A stretch of 64,000 nucleotides of DNA from Onthophagus taurus. Lineage: Eukaryota; Arthropoda; Insecta; Coleoptera; Scarabaeidae. Shown here piece by piece: positions 7,478-16,749 of this stretch; the first letter of the stretch is position 1; every line of letters starts with the position of its first letter. The position numbers were made by a program, and so were the translations under genes. The notes under the pieces were generated by a model. It did not search any database. It saw nothing but the letters and a program-made list of their open reading frames with translations, and was not told the DNA's origin. The stretch covers positions 30,667,501 to 30,731,500 of the forward strand of contig NC_091967.1 of the NCBI RefSeq assembly GCF_036711975.1. The letters are read 5' to 3'.

Positions 7478-8672
7478 TTCCATAGCTAGAGAGGAAGTGC
7501 ATAGCTATCATCCATCTACAAATTCTTTTGAAAACAATGATGTATTTATCATCGAGTTGAACCAAGAAGACGTCCTATTTTCATTTTTTGAAAGCTATCT
7601 ACGCATCGAAGGTAATTTTACAAAAACTTTAGGTGATCCTGCTAATGATGTTATTCAATTAACACATAACCTACCAACTTTTCTATTTGAATACATCGCA
7701 TTTGAGCATAATGGAACGGAAATTGAGCGGGTTCGAGAGCCAGGTTTAACATCACTCATTCGAACTCTACTCCAATTAAACGATGTGGAGTGTAAAACTT
7801 TAGAAATCGCTGGTTTAAAATGGCCGCCTGAAGGAGATCTACCAACGGTGGATGCAAACAACAATTTCATGTTTCAAATACCACTTAGTCATATATTCGG
7901 TCTATTCCGAGATTATAATCACATTATGCGAGGACGTTTTAAATTCAGATTTGTTAGAAGTCGGACGGACTCTAATTGCTACAAAGCCACATCAAACGTC
8001 AAAACAAAACCTAGTAGTGCAAAGTTTGCTATAAAAACGGTTACATTGTTAGCAAAACATGTCTATCCTAGCCCAACGATAAAAATGAAGCTTTTAGATG
8101 GTTTAAATAAAAATTCAAATATTCTAGTACCATTTCGTAAATGGTCCTTTTACGAGCTACCATCAATGCGAAAAGGTAATAAGGAGATATGGTCGGTCAC
8201 ATCAACGTCCAACAGGGGTCGACCTCAATACGTTATAGTTGGGTTTCAAACTAAGAGAAAAGATCACGTCGCTTCCGACTGCACTTTCTTCGATCACTTA
8301 AACATCGTTGATCTTAAAGTATATCTTAACTCATACTGTTATCCGTTCGAATCTATGAATTTAAACTTCGCAAAGGAAAATTATGTGGAATTATATAAAA
8401 TGTACACCGAGTTTCAACCCTACATTTGGGAATCTTCGCGAAAACAGCCGCTTATGGATTTCAAAAGCTTTAAAGAGAGATCGTTGTTTGTTGTTGATGC
8501 TACAAAAAATAATGATGAAGAAGCAGCGCCATCTACTTCATGTGAAGTACGTATTGAAATTCAAAGCGATATGGATTTTCCGCCTGATACGAAGGCTTAC
8601 TGTCTCTTGATACAAGAATCCATGTATGCATATAAACCTTTAAGTGGGGAGGTATCTATCATTATAAATTAA
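7431..8672 (+). CDS. Major capsid protein (double jelly-roll, hexon-like)
   Basis: About 413 residues from the ATG at 7431 (MSTKKLNIYREP). The same frame is open back to 7347, but that part overlaps the small basic gene and looks unrelated. Blocks VHSYHPSTNSFENNDVFIIEL, then LFSFFESYLRIEGNF, then PTFLFEYIAFEHNGTEIERV, and the late YPFESMNLNFAKENYVELYKMY, fit the double-jelly-roll major capsid protein of Polintons and adintoviruses, which tiles the icosahedral faces. Length is normal for the family. The frame is intact. It lies in the capsid operon-like run protease, penton-like, small basic, major capsid. Confidence 0.85.
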   Translation: MSTKKLNIYREPITDNSIAREEVHSYHPSTNSFENNDVFIIELNQEDVLFSFFESYLRIEGNFTKTLGDPANDVIQLTHNLPTFLFEYIAFEHNGTEIERVREPGLTSLIRTLLQLNDVECKTLEIAGLKWPPEGDLPTVDANNNFMFQIPLSHIFGLFRDYNHIMRGRFKFRFVRSRTDSNCYKATSNVKTKPSSAKFAIKTVTLLAKHVYPSPTIKMKLLDGLNKNSNILVPFRKWSFYELPSMRKGNKEIWSVTSTSNRGRPQYVIVGFQTKRKDHVASDCTFFDHLNIVDLKVYLNSYCYPFESMNLNFAKENYVELYKMYTEFQPYIWESSRKQPLMDFKSFKERSLFVVDATKNNDEEAAPSTSCEVRIEIQSDMDFPPDTKAYCLLIQESMYAYKPLSGEVSIIIN

Positions 8673-8708
8673 AGTGCGCTTACTTACCGCATGCTAGTTT
8701 ACATCAAG

Positions 8709-9206
8709 ATGTTCAAAAGAGCGATCGCAGACCTTCAAGGTTTTCATATTAATTCAGACTTTATGGTAAAAGAGTTTACACTTCTTGATCTCACTAGTGA
8801 TTATGTGGTGCATCTAAACTTGAAGTCTGACATACCATACCAAAGGTTATCTACACAAGATCAGCGATCGGTGAGATATTTAGAGCGTAATCACCATAAA
8901 TTATCGTACAACGATGGATGGATGGAACAATCAGATGGTTTAAATATAATTGATGATTTATTATCCAATTATAATCAAATTTACGTTAAGGGTAATCAAA
9001 AAGCCCATTTTTTGGAAGCGCGCGCTGGTAGATGTATTATAACCGATATTGGAGTCGAATTTGATGAAGACAGTACCAATAAATTAAATTTAACCATCAC
9101 TCCGTGCTGGTTCCACATTAGTGCCCCAGCAATCTGTTCTCAAAACAATGTGTTTATTTTAAAAAAATTTTTGTGTAGTACCCGCTCTAGAGATGTATGC
9201 TGTTAA
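8709..9206 (+). CDS. Conserved insect-Polinton accessory protein, possible DEDD-like nuclease fold
   Basis: About 165 residues from the ATG at 8709 (MFKRAIADLQGF; an upstream in-frame ATG at 8691 exists). The layout is acidic and aromatic motifs in order: IADLQGF, FMVKEFTLLDL, then NQIYVKGNQKAHFLE, RCIITDIGVEFDED, with Cys/His near the end. It recalls an uncharacterised family of insect repeats in which Asp/Glu at these points resemble an RNase H-like (DEDD) exonuclease. I cannot confirm the active site. The last about 17 codons come from the first copy of a 74-bp tandem repeat, so the true C-terminus may originally have differed. Confidence 0.45.
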   Translation: MFKRAIADLQGFHINSDFMVKEFTLLDLTSDYVVHLNLKSDIPYQRLSTQDQRSVRYLERNHHKLSYNDGWMEQSDGLNIIDDLLSNYNQIYVKGNQKAHFLEARAGRCIITDIGVEFDEDSTNKLNLTITPCWFHISAPAICSQNNVFILKKFLCSTRSRDVCC

Positions 9207-9304
9207 TCGTTCGCTCTAGATATTGTGTTAATTTTAAAAAATTTTTGTGTAGTACCCGCTCTAGAGATGTATTCTGTTAATCGTTCGTTCTAAAGATGTA
9301 TATA
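9156..9304 (+). repeat. Two-copy tandem repeat, unit about 74-75 bp
   Basis: Copies at 9156-9230 and 9231-9304 share gtgtagtacccgctctagag, atgtat.ctgttaatcgttcg and surrounding A/T tracts, with a few substitutions and one A-run length change. The first copy supplies the 3' end and stop (9204-9206) of the gene at 8709. The rest of the gap to 9460 is AT-rich and holds nothing else I can name. Confidence 0.85.
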
Positions 9305-9460
9305 TTGGTAAATTCTATGTAAATAAATAAATATTACTTTTTTATTGGAAACTATTTTTTTATTTTATCCATAATAATTATATAAATCGATAACCTCTTG
9401 ATATTTAATCATTTACTCACTAACTCTCACACAGTGTAGACGTGGAAAAAATTTTTAAAT

Positions 9461-11092
9461 ATGAAGGTATTATTGTTGATTCTTTGGATGTATATGTTAA
9501 GACATATCACGGGGTTGCTAACCGAGCATGAAGTGGAAATTTATAATATTCTAGATAAGTATGGTTATATCAGACAAGATGCTAATGCTGGTACTGGTAA
9601 AATAAGCGTGCATAAAACTGAGAATGAAATGTTGAGGGATGGTATAAATAATTTCCAAAAATATTTTAATCTCCCAATCACAGGACAAGCAAATTTTGAC
9701 ACCTTGGAGTTACTTTGGACGCCTAGATGTGGTAATGTGGATTTATTCGAAAATTTAAGTTCCAAACCAATCACGACTCGAAGATGGAATCTATCAACAC
9801 TTAGATGGAATGTATACACATCTTCATATCCCGGTTTTACAACCGTGGTGGAAAGAGCCTTTAACGTTTGGTCTAAATACATTAACGTAAAGTTTGAAAG
9901 GACGTTTGCGGGCGCTAATATTTTAATAGGTTTCCTATCGAAAAATCATACGTGTATACGAAATTCAACGATATATTGTCGGAGTTCTTTAGATGGTAAA
10001 GGGCGCGTGTTAGCTCACGCATACTATCCACATATTAAAAAATCCAAAGTTGAAATTCATGTAGATTTAGATGAAGATTGGGATATAACCAATACCACAA
10101 TAGAAGGTAAACATAACCTATTTCTAGTTATGGTGCATGAAATAGGGCACGCCTTAGGATTACATCATAATGTACGACTCAACTCGGTGATGCATCCGAT
10201 TTATGGTAACATAAATATTGAAAATTTCACGTTAAGTCGTGAAGATATTTATAATATACAACAATTATATGGAAATTCAACAGAAAGTGTAACCACCACC
10301 ACTGTTAATCCAACTCCTACGTTAAATACAACACCCCCCGCCTATATTACACATTCCCTAACATCTACATCTTCAACACCAACATTGTCGAATCTAGCAC
10401 ACGCGGAGGTATGTGATGTGGACAATAAGTTTTCAGGATTTTTAATTTACAATAAACAAATTTATGTATTCTATAAACAATGGGTTTGGTTAATCGATCT
10501 AAAAACAAAAAAACCAATTTGGTCTAAACCTGTAAACATTGTGGATTGGATACGTCCTTTAAGAGGGGTTTTAAAAGAGGATGATGATTATGTAGTTTCG
10601 ATAGGTCCTAACGGTCAATTTATATTTATCATACGTGATACAATCTATATAATTGAAATTGCTAGTATAACCATACGCTATAAATGGAAATTTTCAGAAA
10701 CTGATTTAGGTTTAAATGATCAATCTAAGGTTAGAGGTGTTGTAACGAGTAATTATGGATTAACATATATATTTTTTGATGATATTTATGCGATTGGGGT
10801 GGATGAGTCATTTTACAATAGAAACAAAATTATTACATCAGTTGTCGATCTATTTCCTGGGATGCCAACGAAATTTAATGGAGTATACAAAACACCTGAT
10901 GGTTTATTGAATTTCATCGTTGGAGATAAAATTATTCGTTATGATGAATATTTAAAGGAAGTTACAGATAGTTTAGATAAAAGTTTATTTATTTTAGGTA
11001 TATCTTGCCCCTATAAATCTCTATTAGATCAACTTAAATATGTATTATCTGCGATCATTTCATACAAACTACCAATTCCCGCTGAATATTAA
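9461..11092 (+). CDS. Matrix metalloproteinase carried by the Polinton
   Basis: A secreted zinc endopeptidase of the MMP (M10A) family that would cleave extracellular matrix. The single intact frame has 543 codons. In order: signal peptide (about residues 1-20, MKVLLLILWMYMLRHITGLL); peptidoglycan-binding-like propeptide; cysteine switch PRCGNVD at about 88-94 (canonical PRCGVPD); catalytic domain with zinc site HEIGHALGLHH at about 226-236 and Met-turn SVMHPIYG; a Thr/Ser/Pro-rich linker; and a hemopexin-like C-terminal domain bounded by Cys pairs (AEVCDVDN and GISCPYK). No clear furin RXKR site precedes the catalytic domain. The gene is intronless, unlike animal MMP genes, and sits between Polinton genes on the same strand. 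The arrangement parallels the MMP genes known from granuloviruses (established knowledge). Host-gene capture is inference. Confidence 0.9.
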   Translation: MKVLLLILWMYMLRHITGLLTEHEVEIYNILDKYGYIRQDANAGTGKISVHKTENEMLRDGINNFQKYFNLPITGQANFDTLELLWTPRCGNVDLFENLSSKPITTRRWNLSTLRWNVYTSSYPGFTTVVERAFNVWSKYINVKFERTFAGANILIGFLSKNHTCIRNSTIYCRSSLDGKGRVLAHAYYPHIKKSKVEIHVDLDEDWDITNTTIEGKHNLFLVMVHEIGHALGLHHNVRLNSVMHPIYGNINIENFTLSREDIYNIQQLYGNSTESVTTTTVNPTPTLNTTPPAYITHSLTSTSSTPTLSNLAHAEVCDVDNKFSGFLIYNKQIYVFYKQWVWLIDLKTKKPIWSKPVNIVDWIRPLRGVLKEDDDYVVSIGPNGQFIFIIRDTIYIIEIASITIRYKWKFSETDLGLNDQSKVRGVVTSNYGLTYIFFDDIYAIGVDESFYNRNKIITSVVDLFPGMPTKFNGVYKTPDGLLNFIVGDKIIRYDEYLKEVTDSLDKSLFILGISCPYKSLLDQLKYVLSAIISYKLPIPAEY

Positions 11093-11166
11093 AAAATGTT
11101 TGACATGAAATATAAAGGAGTCAACATCGATCAATCGATTTAGTTTACATTCAATCTCTTTGCGAA

Positions 11167-11895
11167 ATGGATGCTACCAGCATTTGTAAAATTTCTGATG
11201 AAATCTCTTACTGGACCTCACTGAATAAACAGTGGAAACAGTCTCAGGCTGCTATAGAGAAAGAAAATAAATTTATTGGTGAGACGGACTTTTCCACTGA
11301 AAATTTTTGTATTAAAGTTGGAATTAGTGCTGCGAGAGGTTTTATAACCTGTGTAAAATTAACCTCAAAATTAATTGAATCCCAAAATCATTTAATCACA
11401 TTGCTGAGGGATGATTGGATGATATTAATAAATACGCTTAAGCTCATCCACTTCAATTTAAACTTTTCATATGAAACAATCCCATTAGCTGAAGGAATTC
11501 TTAGAGTTGCTGCTAACGATGGTGTAGATGGTGATAATTATATTCACATAACATATGAACATGAAGATGGTGATGATGTTGATGATGTGGGATCTAAAAA
11601 TAGATATTTTATACCAATAATGCTAACCTTGGAAGATGTGCGTGAAATTTTATCCAAGACGGTTTTAATTTCATACAAATTGAATATATTGGATAATTTA
11701 AATCTTAAAAATTATATACATTTTATAATGGCCTCATCTTCCTCATCATCTAAGTTTTCAAAGGATAAGTTGGATTTAGTTAGACGATTTTGTTCGGAAA
11801 ACATATGTGAGATTAACTTTTATGTGATGCAATATTTGGAAATGTCGTGCAAACCACATGATGACAATAACACCTCCCCCCACACACACACATAA
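11167..11895 (+). CDS. Unknown Polinton protein (242 aa)
   Basis: An intact frame with no recognised domain. Features: a Trp-containing start (DEISYWTSLNKQWKQSQAAIEKE), mostly helical sequence, an acidic insert (EHEDGDDVDDVGS, about residues 131-143), a Ser run (ASSSSSSKF) and a low-complexity His/Thr tail (NNTSPHTHT) produced by a CA repeat at 11876-11892. It lies between the MMP and DNA polymerase genes on the same strand. A perfect 10-bp palindrome AAGCCGGCTT follows the stop. It could be a replication accessory or host-interaction factor; no evidence favours either. Confidence 0.55.
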   Translation: MDATSICKISDEISYWTSLNKQWKQSQAAIEKENKFIGETDFSTENFCIKVGISAARGFITCVKLTSKLIESQNHLITLLRDDWMILINTLKLIHFNLNFSYETIPLAEGILRVAANDGVDGDNYIHITYEHEDGDDVDDVGSKNRYFIPIMLTLEDVREILSKTVLISYKLNILDNLNLKNYIHFIMASSSSSSKFSKDKLDLVRRFCSENICEINFYVMQYLEMSCKPHDDNNTSPHTHT

Positions 11896-11958
11896 AAGCC
11901 GGCTTATGCGACCTAATGCGTCACTTTAATACTAGTTCCTACAATAACAAAGTGTACA

Positions 11959-14900
11959 ATGTTTTCATGCGAATTCTGTAATCAAGTATTCACTTTAAAG
12001 AAAAATCTTTTACGCCATTTGCAAAATGTAAATCATGGTTTGATGGATGTGGGACCTACACCTTCAACATCCGCTGTGGATGTTCCTGGACCTATACCTT
12101 CAACATCCGCTGCCGATGTCGTTGATGTTGCGGCTACAACCTCTTCAAGCTCTAAGTTTAAGGAATGTGGAATCTGCGCTAAAATGTTCCCATCAATTTC
12201 AACACTTCGAGCGCATCTTTGCGCTGAACATGTATCTCCGGTTGATGGTGAAAACGATGCGGAAATGATAGCTACATGTTTTAAAAACCGCATCGCCGTT
12301 TATAGAGTGAAAGGTGCAACGCGCGATGATGACATACCATCATACTTAAAGAAATGTGGTAATGTTGTATTTAGATTAATTATGGATAGTATAGGTAAAT
12401 TTAATTCTATTAAAGTTCAAATTGAACTATTAGCATTTTTCATTAAATCCGATCCAGATGAAAACGGTGATGATAACTTAGAGGGTGTGCTTGTTTCGGA
12501 AAAAAATTTTAATTCAAAATTTAAAGTTATTACACCTACTACGGAGTTGGATGCGGTGTACAATGACATGACTCGTGATATTTTAAATCAGAGTGAGGAG
12601 TTTCAGGAGCGTGGATCTGGTTGGGCTTTCTTAGCTATATCCAACCTTCTGCTTAATATCAATAAATATGAGCCGCTGTCTGGGTCATCATACATCCGAC
12701 TTCCAGAGCAAATCGCTAAAAAACATGCATGTATCAATATTAAAAACTATGATGATGATGCATGTTTAGCGTGGTGTTTGACAGCGGCCCTCTATCCCAC
12801 CGATTTTACTCAGGATCGGATTTCTAGCTATCCACATTATAGCACAGTACTTAATTTAAATGGTATAATGTTCCCAGTTCATTTAAAGGACTTAGTTAAA
12901 ATAGAATTAATGAATAATTTAAGTATTAATGTTTATGAATTAGTTGTAGATAATTATGGTGGATGCACGGTGGAAGGACCAATTTATTTTACTAAACGAC
13001 GTCGGGATATACATATTAATCTCCTATATTTATTTAAAAACGGTATAGGTCATTTCGTTTTAATAAAAAACCTATCACGACTTATTTCTAGTCGGCTTTC
13101 AAACCACGAACATGCGAATTACATATGTGATGGTTGTTTATTACGATTTCCATCCGTTAATAAGCTGCAGGTACATCAACTTAATGATTGTAACCATAAA
13201 ATGACCATCATACCATCGAAAGATGTAAAACCAACACCAAATTTTTTTGGACAATTAACCCCGCAAAATATTTTAGAATTCAATAACTATAAATTCACTC
13301 AAATGTGCCCGTTTGTGATTTATGCGGATTTTGAGGCTCTTTTACTACCGATCCAGCATTGTGAACCCAATTCAACCCAATCTTTCACCGAAAAAATTGA
13401 GATGCATTTACCCTATAGTTTCGCATATTACATAGTATCCACAGTGGATGATAGTTATAATAAATTTGAAACTTACACGGGTCCTGATGCATCACAAGTT
13501 TTTATCACAAAATTACTTAACGATACTAAATTTATCTATAGCGAATACTTTAAAACCGTAAAACCTATGCTACCTTTAACGACTGAAGAGCAACATAATT
13601 TCGATATTGCACAATTTTGTTTCATTTGTCAAAATCCTTTCACAATAGACCAAACTAAGGTGCGGGATCACTGTCACATAAGTGGTAGATATCGCGGGCC
13701 GGCTCATACAAACTGTAATCTAAATTATAAACTTCAACATTTCGTTCCAGTATTTTTCCATAATTTTAGCGGTTATGATTGCCATTTATTTATCAAAGAA
13801 ATAGCTAAACTTGGTGATGGGCTTGATGTATTACCTAACAATAAAGAGAGATACATCAGTTTTAGTAAAAGGGTGCTTGTTGATAGAGTTGAAAAGGAAA
13901 ATAATCAGTTTGAAGATGTTTTTATGAAACTAAAATTTCTGGATTCGTTTAGATTTATGGCATCTTCATTAGATTCTTTAGTCAGCACTCTCGATAATTG
14001 TGATTTTAAAAATGTGCGTAAATTTTTCCCACACAACAATCAATTTAAATTATTAACTAAAAAAGGAATATTTCCATATAATTACATGAACTCTTTTGAT
14101 AAACTTAATGATACAGTTCTACCCTGTAAAGATGCGTTTTTCAATAAACTCACTTTAGAAGCTATAACCGATGAACAATATTTACACGCGCAAACTGTGT
14201 GGGAAACATTTATGTGTCAAACTCTAAAAGACTATTCGGATCTATATCTAAAGTCGGATGTTCTTTTACTTGCTGATGTTTTCGAAAAATTTCGGCAAGT
14301 TTGTTTTAGAACATACGGTTTGGATCCTGCGAATTATTATACCGCTCCTAGTCTTTCGTGGGATTCAATGTTGAAATTTACAAAAATTAAATTGGAATTA
14401 CTAACGGATATAGATCAAGTTCACTTTATTAAAAAAGGTATTCGTGGTGGTATTTCTCAATGTTCATTACGTCATGCCAGAGCTAATAATAAATTTATGG
14501 AACATTTTGATACTAATTTACCCTCAAATTTTTTAATGTATTGGGATGCCAACAATTTGTATGGGTGGGCGATGTCGCAACCTATGCCTGTTGGTGAGTT
14601 CACGTGGTTAAATGAAAACCAAATTCGAAATTTCAATTTTAATGATGTATCCGATTGCTCTGATTTTGGCTATATTTTAGATGTGGATGTTGAATACCCT
14701 AAAAATTTACACGTTCTACATAACGATCTACCTTTTCTACCTGAAAACATAATCCCACCTAATGGTAAATGTGAAAGTGATAGACGTTTAATCCCGAATT
14801 TATTAAGCAAGAAAAATTATATTATACATTATAGAAACTTAAAGCAAGCTGTCGCTCATGGCCTTAAAGTTAGTAGTGTGAATAGAGTTTTATCGTTTAA

Positions 14901-15807
14901 GCAGTCGGCTTGGTTAAAGTCTTACATTAACAAAAATACAGAATTACGTCAGATGGCAAACAATTCATTTGAGAAAGATTTTTTTAAATTGATGAATAAT
15001 TCTGTATTCGGGAAAACAATGGAGAACGTTGATAAGCGAGTTGATGTAAAATTAGTCACTAGCTGGGATGATGTTCATACAGGTGGTCGTGGTCGACCAC
15101 GACTTGGAGCGCGTAGTTTAATTTCAAAGTTAAATTTTAAAAGTATAAAAATTTTCACTAAAACGTTTTCAGCTATTGAGATGGAGCGGCTTCACGTAAT
15201 TTACGATAAACCTCTATACATAGGTTTTACCGTTTTAGAGCTATCAAAATTATTAATGTATGATTTCTACTACGCTTATTTAAAGCCGAAATATGGTGAA
15301 GATATTCGGTTATGCTATATGGATACCGATAGCTTCACCGTTCAAATTTATACAGATGACATTTATAATGAGGTTAAATTGAATTTAGATAAATTTGACA
15401 CATCGAATTATAGTCCAGATAACCAGTTTAACATCCCGCTCCAAAATAAAGCTGTTTTAGGACTCATGAAAGATGAGAATTGTGGTAATATAATGCTGGA
15501 ATTCGTCGGTTTAAGGTCAAAGGTGTATGCGAATCGTGTTTCAGGTGAACGTATTACAAAAAAATCGAAAGGGGTTAGAAAGGCTATTGTTAAACGTAAA
15601 ATCACTTTTGAAAATTATTTAGATTGTTTGAGTACGAAATCGGTTTTATTTAAAAAACAGCTCATCTTCAGAAGTTTCAATCATGACATTTTTACCGTTT
15701 TAAAGAATAAATTGGTCCTATCACCTTATGACTCTAAGCGATGGATTGATTCTGATTATATTAATACATTAGCTTGGGGTCACCACAATATTATTAATAA
15801 TAGATAA
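11959..15807 (+). CDS. polB: Protein-primed family B DNA polymerase with N-terminal zinc fingers
   Basis: Replicative polymerase of the element; the family replicates linear DNA from a terminal protein. The single frame has 1,282 codons. C2H2-like fingers lie at about residues 4-27 (CEFCNQVF...HLQNVNH) and 71-93 (CGICAKMF...HLCAEH), with another Cys/His cluster near 391-410. ExoI is FVIYADFEALL at about 452. A CFICQNPF...DHCHISGRYRG treble-clef insert lies near 553-575. ExoII is HNFSGYDCHLF near 600. Polymerase motif A is YWDANNLYGW near 860, motif B NSVFGKTMEN near 1014, and motif C YMDTDSF near 1119. All look intact, so the enzyme could be active. The start is the first ATG. Preceding sequence is a short intergenic gap. 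Confidence 0.93.
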   Translation: MFSCEFCNQVFTLKKNLLRHLQNVNHGLMDVGPTPSTSAVDVPGPIPSTSAADVVDVAATTSSSSKFKECGICAKMFPSISTLRAHLCAEHVSPVDGENDAEMIATCFKNRIAVYRVKGATRDDDIPSYLKKCGNVVFRLIMDSIGKFNSIKVQIELLAFFIKSDPDENGDDNLEGVLVSEKNFNSKFKVITPTTELDAVYNDMTRDILNQSEEFQERGSGWAFLAISNLLLNINKYEPLSGSSYIRLPEQIAKKHACINIKNYDDDACLAWCLTAALYPTDFTQDRISSYPHYSTVLNLNGIMFPVHLKDLVKIELMNNLSINVYELVVDNYGGCTVEGPIYFTKRRRDIHINLLYLFKNGIGHFVLIKNLSRLISSRLSNHEHANYICDGCLLRFPSVNKLQVHQLNDCNHKMTIIPSKDVKPTPNFFGQLTPQNILEFNNYKFTQMCPFVIYADFEALLLPIQHCEPNSTQSFTEKIEMHLPYSFAYYIVSTVDDSYNKFETYTGPDASQVFITKLLNDTKFIYSEYFKTVKPMLPLTTEEQHNFDIAQFCFICQNPFTIDQTKVRDHCHISGRYRGPAHTNCNLNYKLQHFVPVFFHNFSGYDCHLFIKEIAKLGDGLDVLPNNKERYISFSKRVLVDRVEKENNQFEDVFMKLKFLDSFRFMASSLDSLVSTLDNCDFKNVRKFFPHNNQFKLLTKKGIFPYNYMNSFDKLNDTVLPCKDAFFNKLTLEAITDEQYLHAQTVWETFMCQTLKDYSDLYLKSDVLLLADVFEKFRQVCFRTYGLDPANYYTAPSLSWDSMLKFTKIKLELLTDIDQVHFIKKGIRGGISQCSLRHARANNKFMEHFDTNLPSNFLMYWDANNLYGWAMSQPMPVGEFTWLNENQIRNFNFNDVSDCSDFGYILDVDVEYPKNLHVLHNDLPFLPENIIPPNGKCESDRRLIPNLLSKKNYIIHYRNLKQAVAHGLKVSSVNRVLSFKQSAWLKSYINKNTELRQMANNSFEKDFFKLMNNSVFGKTMENVDKRVDVKLVTSWDDVHTGGRGRPRLGARSLISKLNFKSIKIFTKTFSAIEMERLHVIYDKPLYIGFTVLELSKLLMYDFYYAYLKPKYGEDIRLCYMDTDSFTVQIYTDDIYNEVKLNLDKFDTSNYSPDNQFNIPLQNKAVLGLMKDENCGNIMLEFVGLRSKVYANRVSGERITKKSKGVRKAIVKRKITFENYLDCLSTKSVLFKKQLIFRSFNHDIFTVLKNKLVLSPYDSKRWIDSDYINTLAWGHHNIINNR

Positions 15808-15986
15808 GTATTTATTTATGTAATCTATATAACTTTATGATACATACATGTTATCTATATTGCTTTGCGGTTTTTATAGCGATAAAATATGTATAAAATC
15901 TCGCAACGTTATTTTCATAATTTTAGTTTAAGTTTTAATTCAAATCTAACCAGTCGTCGCCGCGTTCGCATACATACACCACAACT

Positions 15987-16457
15987 ATGAACTCGACAAT
16001 ATTTTACACTATACTACATGGAGTTTTATTAATTAAATTTCCTACTGAAGTTAAAAACGTATCAATTTCTTTCATTAGTGATTATACCAGTAAACCTGCT
16101 AGTGATAATGATTTAAAATGGTTGAAAATGATGAAGCCGAACACTACCACCGTTGATTGTGATGACTATGGGGATGATAGCGTTTTTCAAATTGTTCCCC
16201 CCAATACCACATTCAGTGAGATTATTACTTTTAAGTTGCGGTACACGTTAGAAAATAATAATGTTATTAATGGAAATTGGACATCGATCTTATACAATAC
16301 CAATACTATTTCATTGTGTTATATTAATAGGATACTTCTTATAGCCGCCTCAGTAATTATATTTATTACCATTAGTTATAGTTGTATATTTTTTCCACTT
16401 GTCGTACGTCAAAGTTGTATGATTTTCTCAACAATGATTTTAGATTGTATTAAATAA
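15987..16457 (+). CDS. Unknown Polinton membrane protein (156 aa)
   Basis: No family recognised. The N-terminal segment is moderately hydrophobic (IFYTILHGVLLIKF). The middle is rich in Asn and Thr with several N-glycosylation sequons. A strong hydrophobic segment ILLIAASVIIFITISYSCIFFPLVV lies near residues 115-139, followed by Cys-containing hydrophobic residues. This fits a type I or two-pass membrane protein with an exposed N-terminal part. It is the last gene before the right end. A TATA-like ttttatagcgataaaatatgtataaaatct tract lies upstream within the 15808-15986 gap. Whether it belongs to the virion or to membrane interaction is unknown. Confidence 0.5.
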   Translation: MNSTIFYTILHGVLLIKFPTEVKNVSISFISDYTSKPASDNDLKWLKMMKPNTTTVDCDDYGDDSVFQIVPPNTTFSEIITFKLRYTLENNNVINGNWTSILYNTNTISLCYINRILLIAASVIIFITISYSCIFFPLVVRQSCMIFSTMILDCIK

Positions 16458-16553
16458 AATTGTTTAACTGTTATTTACTTAATTCGTTTTAATTTAACCC
16501 ATCAACACCACCCCACCGCTAGGTGCCTGCATGCACTCGCGGGCCGGAAGGTG

Positions 16554-16742
16554 CTTCACCCCCACCACAACAGAAACCTACATTACTCACACCGCCGACA
16601 CTCTCCAACAGATGGCCTTCACCCCCACCACAACAGAAACCTACATTACCCACACCGCCGACACTCTCCAAAAGATAGGCTTCACCCCCACCACAACAGA
16701 AACCTACATTACCCACACCGCCGACACTCTCCAACAGATGGC
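16554..16742 (+). repeat. 63-bp minisatellite, three copies
   Basis: Units start at 16554, 16617 and 16680 (cttcacccccaccacaacag...), nearly identical. Because 63 is divisible by 3, several frames stay open through the array. One plus frame (16531-16797) would give a 21-residue repeat starting FTPTTTETYITHTADTLQ. I treat this as a repeat, not a proven gene. The surrounding right-end sequence (16458-17060) has no other coding signal. Confidence 0.9.
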
Positions 16743-16749
16743 GCACTCC

